This document shows, piece after piece, positions 1 through 8,553 of a DNA stretch of 56,447 nucleotides. This stretch comes from Ruminococcus sp. AF31-8BH. GTDB taxonomy: Bacteria; Bacillota; Clostridia; Lachnospirales; Lachnospiraceae. The stretch's first letter is position 1, and each line of letters opens with the position of its first letter. A model generated the notes under the pieces. The model was not told the DNA's origin, searched no databases, and saw nothing but the letters and a program-made list of their open reading frames with translations. The translations under genes were made by a program, and so were the position numbers. The stretch is from assembly GCF_003460605.1 (NCBI RefSeq), contig NZ_QTVN01000023.1, positions 1-56,447 on the forward strand, given 5' to 3'.

Positions 1-932
1 AAAAGCACTTTTGATACTTTGTAATCAGGAAGGAAAGATCTCATTCGAAAAAAGGCCTGAAGGAATCCATGCGGATCATGTGTTGAAGCACAGGAATAAT
101 GGGGAAATACCGGGAGATCACTCTGTGAATCGACCAGCATATATAAATCATATCCATGATAGAAGCAGTCGCGAGAGGAATCCCAGCCGATGTCACAGTC
201 AGGCTGAGAAAAGTAACGGTCACAGTTACAGTCAAAGATGCCATTTTCCTTACATTTGCATATGCGTTTTTTGCGTTCCCTGTGGGAAGTGGCAACAGGA
301 GTCCCATCACCGGCAAGGGCGAGATTATCCTTATGGATCAGGCCCTTTTTCACGGAGACATCCAGAAATTCTTTCTGATAGATTTTAAAAAGAGAAGCGT
401 AAGGCTGGTCATCGAGGGAAAAAGAAGTCTTTTCCAGTTGGGGAAGAAGCTCAGCAACGGTTATTTTTTCAACTGAAGGAGCTTTTTCTCCTTTTGCATC
501 TGGCTTTTTCACTTTTGTTTTCAGCGGATGGATATGGGGTGACATATGGGGATCATCAGAATCCCATAAGCGTTTCATAAAATCATAAAAGGTGCCAACA
601 CCTGGAGTGTCACCAACCCGAAAACCACTGAGGATAGCGAAAAGAGGATTCATCTTAAGCTGCGCAGCCCATTCGGTGATAGAGGAAACTTTAAAATCAA
701 TGGATAACAGGTAAGAACGCTGCATACAGGAAGGAATTCTTGGAGCTGGGCCAAACTTGGAATATTTATCAGCTAAAAGGACATTTGTATCCGACAGATC
801 AAGATGCCAAAAGCGTTCAATGATATCCCAGGTGGAACGAGTAAGGGCATTTGGATCAGGATAATATTTACGAAGATTTTCAACAACAAAGTTCTGGTAG
901 TCAGCATGACTGCCGCAATTAACAGGTAACAA
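1..932 (-). CDS. DDE-type transposase, partial (runs off the left edge)
   Basis: The minus strand has an uninterrupted frame from about 932 to the window edge. It carries residues typical of a cut-and-paste transposase: FAILSGFRVGDTPGVGTFYDF, then LALAGDGTPVATS (probable first catalytic Asp), a Cys/Lys-rich patch KKRICKCKENG, then SQPDCDIGWDSSRDCFYHGYD. I recall similar proteins in many Lachnospiraceae insertion sequences, but I cannot assign the IS family from here. The start is chosen as TTG at 932, because GGAGGC lies 8 bases upstream and no ATG is near. The C-terminal part lies outside the window, so completeness cannot be judged. Confidence 0.75.
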   Translation of the reverse strand, partial: MLPVNCGSHADYQNFVVENLRKYYPDPNALTRSTWDIIERFWHLDLSDTNVLLADKYSKFGPAPRIPSCMQRSYLLSIDFKVSSITEWAAQLKMNPLFAILSGFRVGDTPGVGTFYDFMKRLWDSDDPHMSPHIHPLKTKVKKPDAKGEKAPSVEKITVAELLPQLEKTSFSLDDQPYASLFKIYQKEFLDVSVKKGLIHKDNLALAGDGTPVATSHRERKKRICKCKENGIFDCNCDRYFSQPDCDIGWDSSRDCFYHGYDLYMLVDSQSDLPVFPHYSCASTHDPHGFLQAFFRMRSFLPDYKVSKVL

Positions 933-1118
933 GAAAATCGCCTCCAATCGAAAAATGTACTTTTGATCAAGGGCGCGAAGCGCCGCATTTTTCGGTAGAT
1001 TTGTCAAGCGATTTTTGCAAAAAAGTGGGGGATTTTATAAAAAAAGGGATCTGAAAGTCTTGATTTTACTGGGCTGAAGATTCCGAGAGATTATTATAAA
1101 AGATAAGGAGGAAACAGA
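933..1118. other. End of the IS and leader of the aminopeptidase gene
   Basis: This gap holds a short perfect hairpin (GGCGCgaaGCGCC near 968-984) in the probable terminal part of the insertion sequence. A T- and A-rich stretch follows, then the AAGGAGG ribosome site of the next gene near 1107. The exact IS boundary could not be set because the other end is outside the window. Confidence 0.4.
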
Positions 1119-2186
1119 ATGAAACAGAAAAGAATCAGCGATTACGGATATCGGATCGGACACCATGAAAGCGGGCCGCGAAGCAAAATTACGGATGTAC
1201 CGGGGGTGCGGGTAGGCCATACGACGGTGGAAGACGGAAATCAGCATACCGGTGTGACGGTGATTGTACCGGGAGAGGGGAATCCGTTTCTAAAGAAATA
1301 CCTGGCGTCTGCTTACGTGCATAACGGTTTCGGAAAAACATGCGGTCTTGTACAGATACAGGAACTCGGAACTCTCGAAACGCCCATTGCCCTGACCAAT
1401 ACACTGAATGTCGGAAAAGTGGCGGATGCCATGATTTCATGGATGATACAGCAGACCAAAAAAGAAGGGGAAGATGTTTTCTCCATCAATCCGGTTGTCG
1501 GAGAATGCAACGACTCGAGGATCAATGAGATTGGGAACCGGGTAGTGGGGGAAAAAGAGCTGTATCAGGCACTGGAGCAGGCGGATACAGACTTTGCGGA
1601 AGGAGCTGTCGGTGCCGGAACAGGAACGATCTGTTATGGACTGAAAGGGGGAATCGGATCGTCATCCCGCACGCTGGTACTTGATGGAAAAACATATACC
1701 ATCGGTGTACTGGTACAGTCGAATTTCGGGGCAACCAGAGATTTGAAAATCAGTGGAAAACCGGCAGGGGAGAGGATCCTGGAACAGATCCGGAAAGAAG
1801 AATGCGGAAGCAGCGCCGAAGACCGGGGATCCATCATGACGGTTCTGGCGACGGATCTTCCGGTATCGGAGCGGCAGTTGTACCGGATCATCCGCCGCTG
1901 CGGAGTCGGAATCGCCAGAACGGGAGCCTATACCGGTCACGGAAGCGGTGAAATCATGATCGGATTTACAACGGCAAACCGCGTGGATACAAAGAGTACA
2001 TGTGAAGTGGAAGCGTGCGCCCGGATAAAAGAAGAAAAAATCAACGAGGCATTTGAAGCTGCGGCAGAGGCTGCGGAAGAAGCAATCCTGAACTCTATGG
2101 TAACCGCAAAGGAAAAAAGAGGCCTGGACGGAGCCAGATACCGCAGCCTTGCCGAGTTTCTGGAAAAACCGGGATTTCTGGAATAA
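1119..2186 (+). CDS. P1 (S58, DmpA-like) aminopeptidase
   Basis: This 355-residue protein matches the DmpA/BapA family of N-terminal nucleophile hydrolases. The family contains L-aminopeptidases/D-amino-acid esterases and beta-peptidyl aminopeptidases. The N-terminal region has the usual ITDVPGVRVGHTT and GVTVIVP segments, and the middle has TNTLNVGKVADA and GAVGAGTGT. The probable self-cleavage and nucleophile site is Gly237-Ser238 in RGSIMTVLATDLPV, which resembles the start of the DmpA beta subunit. The start ATG has AAGGAGG about 6 bases upstream. No signal peptide is seen, so the enzyme is probably cytoplasmic. It is convergent with the regulator gene, with one base between the stops. 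The substrate range (D-, beta- or ordinary N-terminal residues) cannot be read from sequence. Confidence 0.88.
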   Translation: MKQKRISDYGYRIGHHESGPRSKITDVPGVRVGHTTVEDGNQHTGVTVIVPGEGNPFLKKYLASAYVHNGFGKTCGLVQIQELGTLETPIALTNTLNVGKVADAMISWMIQQTKKEGEDVFSINPVVGECNDSRINEIGNRVVGEKELYQALEQADTDFAEGAVGAGTGTICYGLKGGIGSSSRTLVLDGKTYTIGVLVQSNFGATRDLKISGKPAGERILEQIRKEECGSSAEDRGSIMTVLATDLPVSERQLYRIIRRCGVGIARTGAYTGHGSGEIMIGFTTANRVDTKSTCEVEACARIKEEKINEAFEAAAEAAEEAILNSMVTAKEKRGLDGARYRSLAEFLEKPGFLE

Positions 2187-2187
2187 A

Positions 2188-4158
2188 TCATTTTTCCAGA
2201 ACCATACGCCCCAGTTCAGAGATTTCGCATCCGCCCTTTGTGCGGTGCACGATGAGATAACCGGCGGAAGAAAGCTCTCCTAGCACGGTGCGCAGAGCCG
2301 CTTCGGATACAAAGGTTTCTCCGTCGGCCAGTCCGTTTTTGATGGCCAGGCGGCCTGCTTTCGGATGCATCGATACGAAAGAGAGAACCTGATATTGAAG
2401 ATCGGTGAGGGAAACATCAGCCATCTGGCGGGAGCGGAGGTACGTCGGCAGGTCGGAAAGCTGCAGCTTATGACTGTTGTACCGGGTAAACAGGCTGCAG
2501 GACAGATTGTACAGCTCATGAATATTTCCGGGGTACGCATACTCCTTCAAAAAGCGCAGAAGCCCTTCCGAAAAGATCCGGTCGCAGGTCATATCGGAAT
2601 TGTGGAAAAACTGAAGCAGAAAGTAATTGAGAAGATCGGGAATATCCTCCCTGCGTCTGCGGATCGGGACGGTCTGAAGCTCCGAAGCACTTAAAAGATG
2701 AAAAAGCTCCCGCAGGAAGGTTCCTTTTTCTACTTTTTTGTAAAGGTTATCATCTGCAATGGCAATGATCCGCACATCGAAACGGTGTGTTTCCGGTGCG
2801 GAAAAGAAATTTCCATAAACATTGGTAAGAACATTGACCAGCAGATCCTGAATGGCAAGCGGGAAACGGTCCACCTGGGAAAGAACGAGTGTGCCATGGT
2901 TGGTTTCGGCAAGGAGCCGGAGCAGGGAGGCTTCGGTCAGATTATTTCCCGGAGAGTGAAGAACGGAAAACGGATAATGGTGGCGGCGCGAAAAATTGTG
3001 GATTGCACGTGCGAGTGTCCGGCGCTGTGTACCGCTTTCCCCCTGGATCAGAATCGGAAAATCAAAAAGTGCAAGATGTCTGACCTGCGTCATCAGATTC
3101 TGGACGGAATCTGCGTGGGAAAGGGAAAGAGAAAATGTACGGGAGGAAGCAAAAAAAGTGCTTTCTTCCGTTTTTTCTTCTTCAGCTGCCGGTGCCTCCG
3201 TGGATCTGCCCCCGGGAAGAAACGCAAGGAAAACAGGCTCTGTATCCGGAAACACCATAGAAAGAACGCTTAACGTAATCTGTGTCTTCTGATCCGAAAG
3301 GAGAATGGTCCAGTCGCCGTTGCGGTCGAAAGCAGTATCTGCGTAGGCAGGCGGAAGACATTCCGAAAAAGGCTGCCCTTCAAAATTGGAGGAGGGAAGA
3401 GAGAAGGCATGTGCAAATTTAGCGTTCATAAACTGAATGCGGCCATCCGCGCCAAACAGACAGACGCCAACGGGAAGAGAGAACAGGATCACCTGCATGA
3501 GCTGTTCGGTCTGCACATAATTGGTATAGTAGGTTTCTGAGGTCTTGACGGTGTGAAGAATCTGATTGACGTAATTGCGCGATACACGGTTTACGGTCTG
3601 CAGAGGAATGTTGAAATATTCGCAGAGCTGTAAAATAGTAGAAATATCGATGATACGGTTGCCGATATCCAGCACATTCGGAATGCGGGAAGGAACGAGC
3701 TGCGGCTCGCCGGCGGTAATGGCAAACTGAATGTCAGACTCGGTATCCTTGCATCCGGGATAAAACGGAACAAAGTCATATTGTGTGATGCCGCATTCCT
3801 CAAGCTGGGAAATGATATCGAGAGTGGAGGATTTATCGTCGTTTACCAGATAGACACGTTCATGCGGCGGAATCTGAATGATTTTATCCAGAAACATATG
3901 GTTGAAGACACGGTCGCAGGCGAGCTGCAAAATGGAGGAGTCGATGGTAAGCGGAAAGGTTTCCAATGCACGGGCGGTTGGAAAAAGGACGCACTGGTAT
4001 CCCCGGAAGAGAGAGGGGTCTGTGGCCTGTTCCCTTAAAAGGGTATTGAAGGTGAGATATTCACCGAGCACGGAGTGAAGATAAGACTGAAATTCGGAAA
4101 GCATTCGTTTCCGGGAAGAAATGATCAATACGTTGCCAAGTTTTTGCGTTCTGTTCAT
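2188..4158 (-). CDS. Degenerate sigma-54-type transcriptional regulator (PAS, AAA+, winged helix)
   Basis: The start is set at ATG 4158 because AGAGGA precedes it and a good promoter lies just upstream. A longer frame reaching 4719 only overlaps the opposite-strand gene. The 656-residue product has an unassigned N-terminal sensor half, a PAS-like segment (about 215-315; LPVGVCLFGADGRIQFMNAKF), an AAA+ segment (about 350-570) and a C-terminal winged helix (about 580-656). The AAA+ part keeps IQGESGT, RREDIPDLL and AYPGNIHEL, which are sigma-54 activator landmarks. The Walker A lysine is absent (GESGTQRRT, 373-381), and no GAFTGA loop is visible between Walker A and the TLVLSQVDR Walker-B-like stretch. 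It probably cannot hydrolyse ATP or remodel sigma-54, and may act as a ligand-responsive DNA-binding regulator. The divergent dppA-to-M20 row is its obvious target. Confidence 0.75.
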   Translation of the reverse strand: MNRTQKLGNVLIISSRKRMLSEFQSYLHSVLGEYLTFNTLLREQATDPSLFRGYQCVLFPTARALETFPLTIDSSILQLACDRVFNHMFLDKIIQIPPHERVYLVNDDKSSTLDIISQLEECGITQYDFVPFYPGCKDTESDIQFAITAGEPQLVPSRIPNVLDIGNRIIDISTILQLCEYFNIPLQTVNRVSRNYVNQILHTVKTSETYYTNYVQTEQLMQVILFSLPVGVCLFGADGRIQFMNAKFAHAFSLPSSNFEGQPFSECLPPAYADTAFDRNGDWTILLSDQKTQITLSVLSMVFPDTEPVFLAFLPGGRSTEAPAAEEEKTEESTFFASSRTFSLSLSHADSVQNLMTQVRHLALFDFPILIQGESGTQRRTLARAIHNFSRRHHYPFSVLHSPGNNLTEASLLRLLAETNHGTLVLSQVDRFPLAIQDLLVNVLTNVYGNFFSAPETHRFDVRIIAIADDNLYKKVEKGTFLRELFHLLSASELQTVPIRRRREDIPDLLNYFLLQFFHNSDMTCDRIFSEGLLRFLKEYAYPGNIHELYNLSCSLFTRYNSHKLQLSDLPTYLRSRQMADVSLTDLQYQVLSFVSMHPKAGRLAIKNGLADGETFVSEAALRTVLGELSSAGYLIVHRTKGGCEISELGRMVLEK

Positions 4159-4210
4159 AAAGGATCCTCTTTTCCTGCTAAAAAGTGGTAATGGGTTAAA
4201 AATTAGGATA

Positions 4211-4239
4211 ATTATACCATTTTTGACGAAAATAAACAA
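4211..4239 (-). promoter_or_regulatory. Promoter of the regulator gene
   Basis: Reading the minus strand, TTGTTT (4239-4234) and TATAAT (4216-4211) are separated by exactly 17 bases. The regulator's ATG lies about 50 bases downstream. Confidence 0.65.
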
Positions 4240-4288
4240 CCTAAATGCAAAAATACAAAAAAGAAAAGAAAAAAACAGGAAGAATGCT

Positions 4289-4317
4289 TTGACATAGTGA
4301 CGCATTACATCTATAAT
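4289..4317 (+). promoter_or_regulatory. Consensus sigma-A promoter of the peptidase operon
   Basis: TTGACA (4289-4294), 17 bases, TATAAT (4312-4317): a perfect match to the housekeeping consensus. The predicted start of transcription is near 4324, which leaves only about 20 bases before the expected start of dppA. An AAGGGG ribosome site is at 4330-4335. The promoter lies back to back with the regulator's promoter, about 50 bases apart. Confidence 0.8.
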
Positions 4318-4341
4318 TCCGATTAAGCAAAGGGGCTGTAA

Positions 4342-5139
4342 AAAAAAGTTATCAGTGCAGACATCGAGGGCTGTGCCGGAGTGGCACTGACCGATGAAAC
4401 ACATAAGAAGGAAAGCGTATACCAGAGATTCGCAGAGGAGATGACCGAAGAGGTCGTTGCGGCATGCGAAGCAGCGCATGAAGCGGGCGCGGATGAGATC
4501 GTTGTAAAGGACGGTCACGGAGATGCATCTAACATTGACCCGCTGAAAATGCCGGAATATGTCACCCTGATCCGGGGAAAGAGCGGTCATCCGTATAATA
4601 TGATGTATGGCATCGATGACAGCTATGACGGTGTGTTGTATCTTGGATACCATGCACCGGCAGGAGATCCGAATTTTTCGATCAGTCACACATCGACAGG
4701 AAACAGCCTGTATATCCATCTGAATGGAAAAGTGATGAGTGAGTGCATGCTGAACAGCTATACGGCAGCATCACATCACGTACCGGTGCTGTTCCTTTCC
4801 GGAGATGAAGAGATCTGCCGGCAGGCCAAGGAACTGGTTCCAGGCATTACGACGGTGGAAACGAAGCATGGTGTCGGTGCGGCAACATGGTGCAAAGCGA
4901 AAGGAAAGGTGATTTCCGAAATCCGGAAAGGGGTAAAAAAGGCAGTTGCCGGACAGAAAAAAGAGTGCCAGGTGGCCCTTCCTGAGCACTTTACGTATGA
5001 GGTAACCTACAAAGACTGGAAAAAAGCGTACACGATGTCGTTTTATCCGGGAATGCAGAAGGTAGATACCTTCACAAATAAGCTGGAGACAGACCGCTGG
5101 ATGGATATTGTCACAGCACATTGCTTTGTTGTATATTAA
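4342..5139 (+). pseudogene. dppA: D-aminopeptidase, DppA (M55) family; start codon apparently lost
   Basis: The reading frame encodes an M55 zinc aminopeptidase, a family that cleaves N-terminal D-residues from short peptides. The N-terminal metal site reads ISADIEGCAGVA (Asp and Glu ligands). The next conserved segments are KDGHGD, LGYHAPAG and SHTSTG. Homologues begin with M-K-K-V at this point. Here the frame upstream of K-K-V is TAA (4339-4341) inside a run of eight A, and no ATG, GTG or TTG sits at the right distance from AAGGGG (4330-4335). The first possible start is GTG 4381, which has GAGGG 10 bases upstream. That start would remove the Asp and Glu ligands. Either the gene is inactive, or an unusual start is used, or the A run carries a sequencing error. 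It leads the peptidase row. Confidence 0.8.
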
Positions 5140-5182
5140 AAATATAAATCTGACAGAAACCCAAAGAAAAGAGGATAAAACA

Positions 5183-6274
5183 ATGGATATAGAAATGTTT
5201 GGTAAGCTTTCCGATGCATTTGGACCAAGTGGATTCGAGGAGGATGTCATCCGTACCATCGCAGATTACTGCAAAGAGTTTGATGTGGAAAATGACGCAA
5301 TGAATAACCTGTATGTGCGGATGCCGGGAACAGAGAAGGATTCCCGTCCGGTCATCCAGCTGGATGCCCATCTGGACGCATGCGGTTTCATGGTACAGAA
5401 TATCCAGGACAACGGATGCCTCGGCATTATCATGCTTGGCGGCTTCCACCTGACCAGCCTTCCGGCACATGCGGTATGGATCCGCACCAGATCCGGAAAG
5501 ATGGTACATGGTATTATCTGCGCGAAACCGGTTCATTTCATGACAACAGCAGAACGCAACAGCCAGACTCTGGAAATTGAAAAAATGTATGTGGATGTCG
5601 GAGCAACCAGCCGCGAGGAGGTTGAAAATGTTTTCGGAATCCATATCGGCGATCCGATGATGCCGGATGTGACCTTTGAATACGATGCAGAGCATGAAAT
5701 CTGCTTCGGAAAAGCCTTTGACAACCGTGCCGGCTGCGCGTGCATCGTAGATACGATGAAACAGCTGGAAAAGGAGCAGGCTTCTCTTGCGGTTAATGTT
5801 GTCGGCGCCTTTGCAGCGCAGGAGGAGGTCGGAACCCGCGGTGCAGTGGTCACGAGTCAGATCGTAAAACCGGACCTTGCCATTGTATTTGAGGGATCTC
5901 CTTCCGATGACTTTTTCATCAGCGCAGGACAGGCACAGGGATGCATGAAAAAGGGTGTTCAGATCCGTATTCTGGACAACAGCTATATTTCCAATACGCA
6001 GTTTATTGCACTGGCTGAGGAAGTGGCAGCAAAATGCGGCATCAAATACCAGGAGAGTGTAAGAAGAGGCGGAAGTACAAACGCAGCAAAAATCAGCGTG
6101 ACAGGAAAAGCAGTTCCGTGTCTGGTGCTTGGTGTTCCATCCCGCTATGCGCACAGCCATTATAATTTCTGTGCAAGAGAAGATCTTGAAGCGGCAAGTG
6201 CGATGGCAGCAAATGTGATCCGGGCATTGGATGAAGAAAAAATCCGTCATATCTGCCATCAGGATGTACTGTAA
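5183..6274 (+). CDS. M42 family metallopeptidase (glutamyl/deblocking aminopeptidase type)
   Basis: This 363-residue protein has the M42 dinuclear metal layout: His63 and Asp65 in DAHLDACGF, bridging Asp180 in FDNRAGC, Glu214-Glu215 in AAQEEVGTRGA, and a late His in RYAHSHYNF. M42 enzymes form large cytoplasmic tetrahedral complexes that trim N-terminal residues from short peptides. The start is ATG 5183 with GAGGAT 6 bases upstream; an in-frame start at 5108 would lie inside the dppA reading frame and is not favoured. It lies 43 bases after dppA with no terminator between them, so the two are probably cotranscribed. Confidence 0.9.
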   Translation: MDIEMFGKLSDAFGPSGFEEDVIRTIADYCKEFDVENDAMNNLYVRMPGTEKDSRPVIQLDAHLDACGFMVQNIQDNGCLGIIMLGGFHLTSLPAHAVWIRTRSGKMVHGIICAKPVHFMTTAERNSQTLEIEKMYVDVGATSREEVENVFGIHIGDPMMPDVTFEYDAEHEICFGKAFDNRAGCACIVDTMKQLEKEQASLAVNVVGAFAAQEEVGTRGAVVTSQIVKPDLAIVFEGSPSDDFFISAGQAQGCMKKGVQIRILDNSYISNTQFIALAEEVAAKCGIKYQESVRRGGSTNAAKISVTGKAVPCLVLGVPSRYAHSHYNFCAREDLEAASAMAANVIRALDEEKIRHICHQDVL

Positions 6275-6372
6275 AAAAATCGGATAACGAAAGAAAAAAG
6301 AATGCCGGAAGCGGGTTCACAGGAAAGGTGAAGCCGTTTTCGGCATATCTGGTAAAAAAGGAGAGTTTACAA

Positions 6373-7113
6373 GTGAGAAAACCGATCATTGGAATCTTGG
6401 GAAATACGTATAAAACACAGCCGGGACTTTTTTCAAGTGCGGAGAGAATGTATGTCAACAGCGATTATATCGAATCAGTTCTGAACAACGACGGAATTCC
6501 TATGGCAATTCCGGCAGTTGCCATGAAAGCGGATCCGGAAGGCATACTTGCTGTGTGCGACGGAATTCTGGTTCCCGGCGGAGAGGACTTAAATCCGTGG
6601 TATTATGGAGAAGAGCCAAAACCGCAGATCCAGACGATCCGTCCGGAGATCGACGAGGCCTGGTTTGCACTTGGACGGGCAGCAAAAGAGATGGGAATGC
6701 CTATGCTTGGCATCTGCAAAGGAATTCAGTTTTTAAATGTCCTGTGCGGCGGTGATCTGTACCAGGATATCTATACACAGAAGGAAACTACAATTCTGCA
6801 TCTGCAGTCCCTGGAGCGGTCGTATCTGCATCACCATGTGGAAATTAAAGAGGGAACCCATCTGGCAGAAATTCTCGGGGCAGGAACCCATGCGGTAAAC
6901 TCCATGCATCATCAGGCAGTCCGCACGCCGGGAGAGGACATCGTGGTTTCAGCAACGGCGCCGGATGGAACCATCGAGGCGATAGAAAGCCGCAACGGAC
7001 AGATTGTGGCTGTACAGTGGCATCCGGAAGGGCTGATCCACTCAGCGCCGGAGATGAACCGCCTTTTTGCGGATCTGGTAGAAAGAAGCAGCAGATACAG
7101 AGAGAAAAGGTAA
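6373..7113 (+). CDS. Gamma-glutamyl hydrolase (class I glutamine amidotransferase, C26; PuuD-like)
   Basis: The 246-residue protein has the catalytic triad of C26 hydrolases: Cys115 in MLGICKGIQF, and His217 and Glu219 in VQWHPEG. The VPGGEDLNPWYYGE segment near 67-80 is also typical. The family cleaves gamma-glutamyl amide bonds, for example gamma-glutamyl-GABA or folate polyglutamate. The start is GTG 6373, because AAGGAGA lies 8 bases upstream and the family sequence (RKPIIGILGNT) begins there. It follows the M42 gene by about 100 bases. Together with the DppA and DmpA-like genes it points to peptides with gamma or D linkages. Confidence 0.87.
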   Translation: MRKPIIGILGNTYKTQPGLFSSAERMYVNSDYIESVLNNDGIPMAIPAVAMKADPEGILAVCDGILVPGGEDLNPWYYGEEPKPQIQTIRPEIDEAWFALGRAAKEMGMPMLGICKGIQFLNVLCGGDLYQDIYTQKETTILHLQSLERSYLHHHVEIKEGTHLAEILGAGTHAVNSMHHQAVRTPGEDIVVSATAPDGTIEAIESRNGQIVAVQWHPEGLIHSAPEMNRLFADLVERSSRYREKR

Positions 7114-7242
7114 CGATTTGGAACCATGTAAGAGAAAAGAAAAACCGGGATGGGACTTTTGAACCGTTACGAAAAAATAAGAATGGATAAAGATGCGATT
7201 CCAAAAGCAGAGAGCAGGAATCGTTCGGGAGGCAAAAAAAGA

Positions 7243-8553
7243 ATGAACAGAACAATAAGAGTATCGGCGGCAGGTGATATTCTGATTATGAAACGGCTTC
7301 TGCCGGGATATCAGGATGTTTTGCCAATTCGCGAATTTCTGATGCAGGGAGAGGTTCGGATGGCGAATCTGGAAACGACGATATCGGACGGCAGCTGTTA
7401 CGCATCGGCGTATTCCGGCGGAACATGGCTGACGGCAGATGCGAAGTGTCTGGAAGATACCCTGCGTTACGGTTTTAATTTTCTTGGGATTTCGAATAAT
7501 CATACGATGGATTATTCCTACGAAGGACTGGCATCTACGATCAGCGAACTGAAAAAAAAGGATGTGGCATATGCCGGAGCAGGCAAAAATCTTTACGAAG
7601 CATCGCGTCCTGCCATTCTGGACACAACAGCGGGACAGATTGCGGTGATTGATATCTGTTCTACCTTTGAGAATGCAGCCAGGGCGGGAAGCCAGACGGA
7701 ACGGCAGCCGGGCCGGCCGGGCTTAAATCCGCTGCGTTTTTCGGAAAAATATACCATTACGGAAAAACATGCGCAGGATCTTGCAAAGATTGCAGAGGTG
7801 ACCGGAATCAACGGACTGCGGGATCTGCACCGGCAGGAGGGATTTATCGCTCCGCTTCCCGAGGGTGTCATGGAATTTGGCGGGAAAATGTTTGAAATCA
7901 GCAAGGACGGAACAGAGGGAAGAAGCTCCAGCCCGAATCCGATCGATGTGAAACGCACCGTCGATGCAATCCGGGAAGCGAAGATGACATGTGAGGCAGT
8001 CCTGGTTATGGTACATTCACATGAAATCCGTAAGGACAATGACGAGGAAGCGGATTATTTTCTGGAGGAATTTGCGCACGCCTGCATCGATGCGGGCGCC
8101 AGCGCGGTGATCGGGGGCGGAACGCATCAGCCGAAGGGAATCGAACTGTATCATGACTGTCCGATTTTCTACTGTCTCGGAAATTTTATCTTTGAAAATC
8201 AGTATGTACGCCTTCTGCCTGCAGACTACATGGAAAAATATGGTCTGAATATTCATACAGCAGCATCCATCGGAATTGCCAGGCGGCAGGAGCAGTCCTC
8301 GCATTCTCTCTATGAAATTCCTGAGGTCTATCGGAGCGTGCTGCCGTATTTCGAAATCTGTCAGGAAAAATGCACACATCTGGAGCTGCTGCCGGTCGAG
8401 CTTGGTATGGACAGGGAAAATGCAGAAAAAAATATTCCGTATGTGGCAGACGAAAAAACAGCAGAAAAAATTGCAGAATATCTCACCCGCGTGAGCAGGA
8501 GATATGGAACAGAATGGGAATACAAAGAAGGAAGGATTGTACTTCATGCGTAA
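7243..8553 (+). CDS. CapA family metallophosphatase-fold protein
   Basis: The 436-residue protein matches the CapA/PgsA family, which is related to metallophosphatases and known from poly-gamma-glutamate capsule synthesis. Visible motifs are SAAGDILIM at the N terminus, NLETTISD, GISNNHTMDY (His near residue 88), MVHSHE, GGGTHQPKGIELY and CLGNFIFEN. The start is ATG 7243 with GGGAGG 10 bases upstream. No membrane anchor is visible, unlike many capsule-linked CapA proteins. Its placement between gamma-glutamyl and dipeptide hydrolases suggests a catabolic rather than capsule-building role. No pgsB or pgsC partner is present. It overlaps the next gene by 8 bases. Confidence 0.82.
   Translation: MNRTIRVSAAGDILIMKRLLPGYQDVLPIREFLMQGEVRMANLETTISDGSCYASAYSGGTWLTADAKCLEDTLRYGFNFLGISNNHTMDYSYEGLASTISELKKKDVAYAGAGKNLYEASRPAILDTTAGQIAVIDICSTFENAARAGSQTERQPGRPGLNPLRFSEKYTITEKHAQDLAKIAEVTGINGLRDLHRQEGFIAPLPEGVMEFGGKMFEISKDGTEGRSSSPNPIDVKRTVDAIREAKMTCEAVLVMVHSHEIRKDNDEEADYFLEEFAHACIDAGASAVIGGGTHQPKGIELYHDCPIFYCLGNFIFENQYVRLLPADYMEKYGLNIHTAASIGIARRQEQSSHSLYEIPEVYRSVLPYFEICQEKCTHLELLPVELGMDRENAEKNIPYVADEKTAEKIAEYLTRVSRRYGTEWEYKEGRIVLHA

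Noticed and set aside
4159..4719. A 187-codon extension at the start of the sigma-54-type regulator
   Set aside because: It overlaps the promoter region and the D-aminopeptidase on the other strand. The proper start at 4158 has a ribosome site and a promoter.
5111..6259. Long open frame (382 codons) opposite the M42 gene
   Set aside because: Antisense shadow; Cys- and His-rich nonsense composition, no ribosome site, no family.
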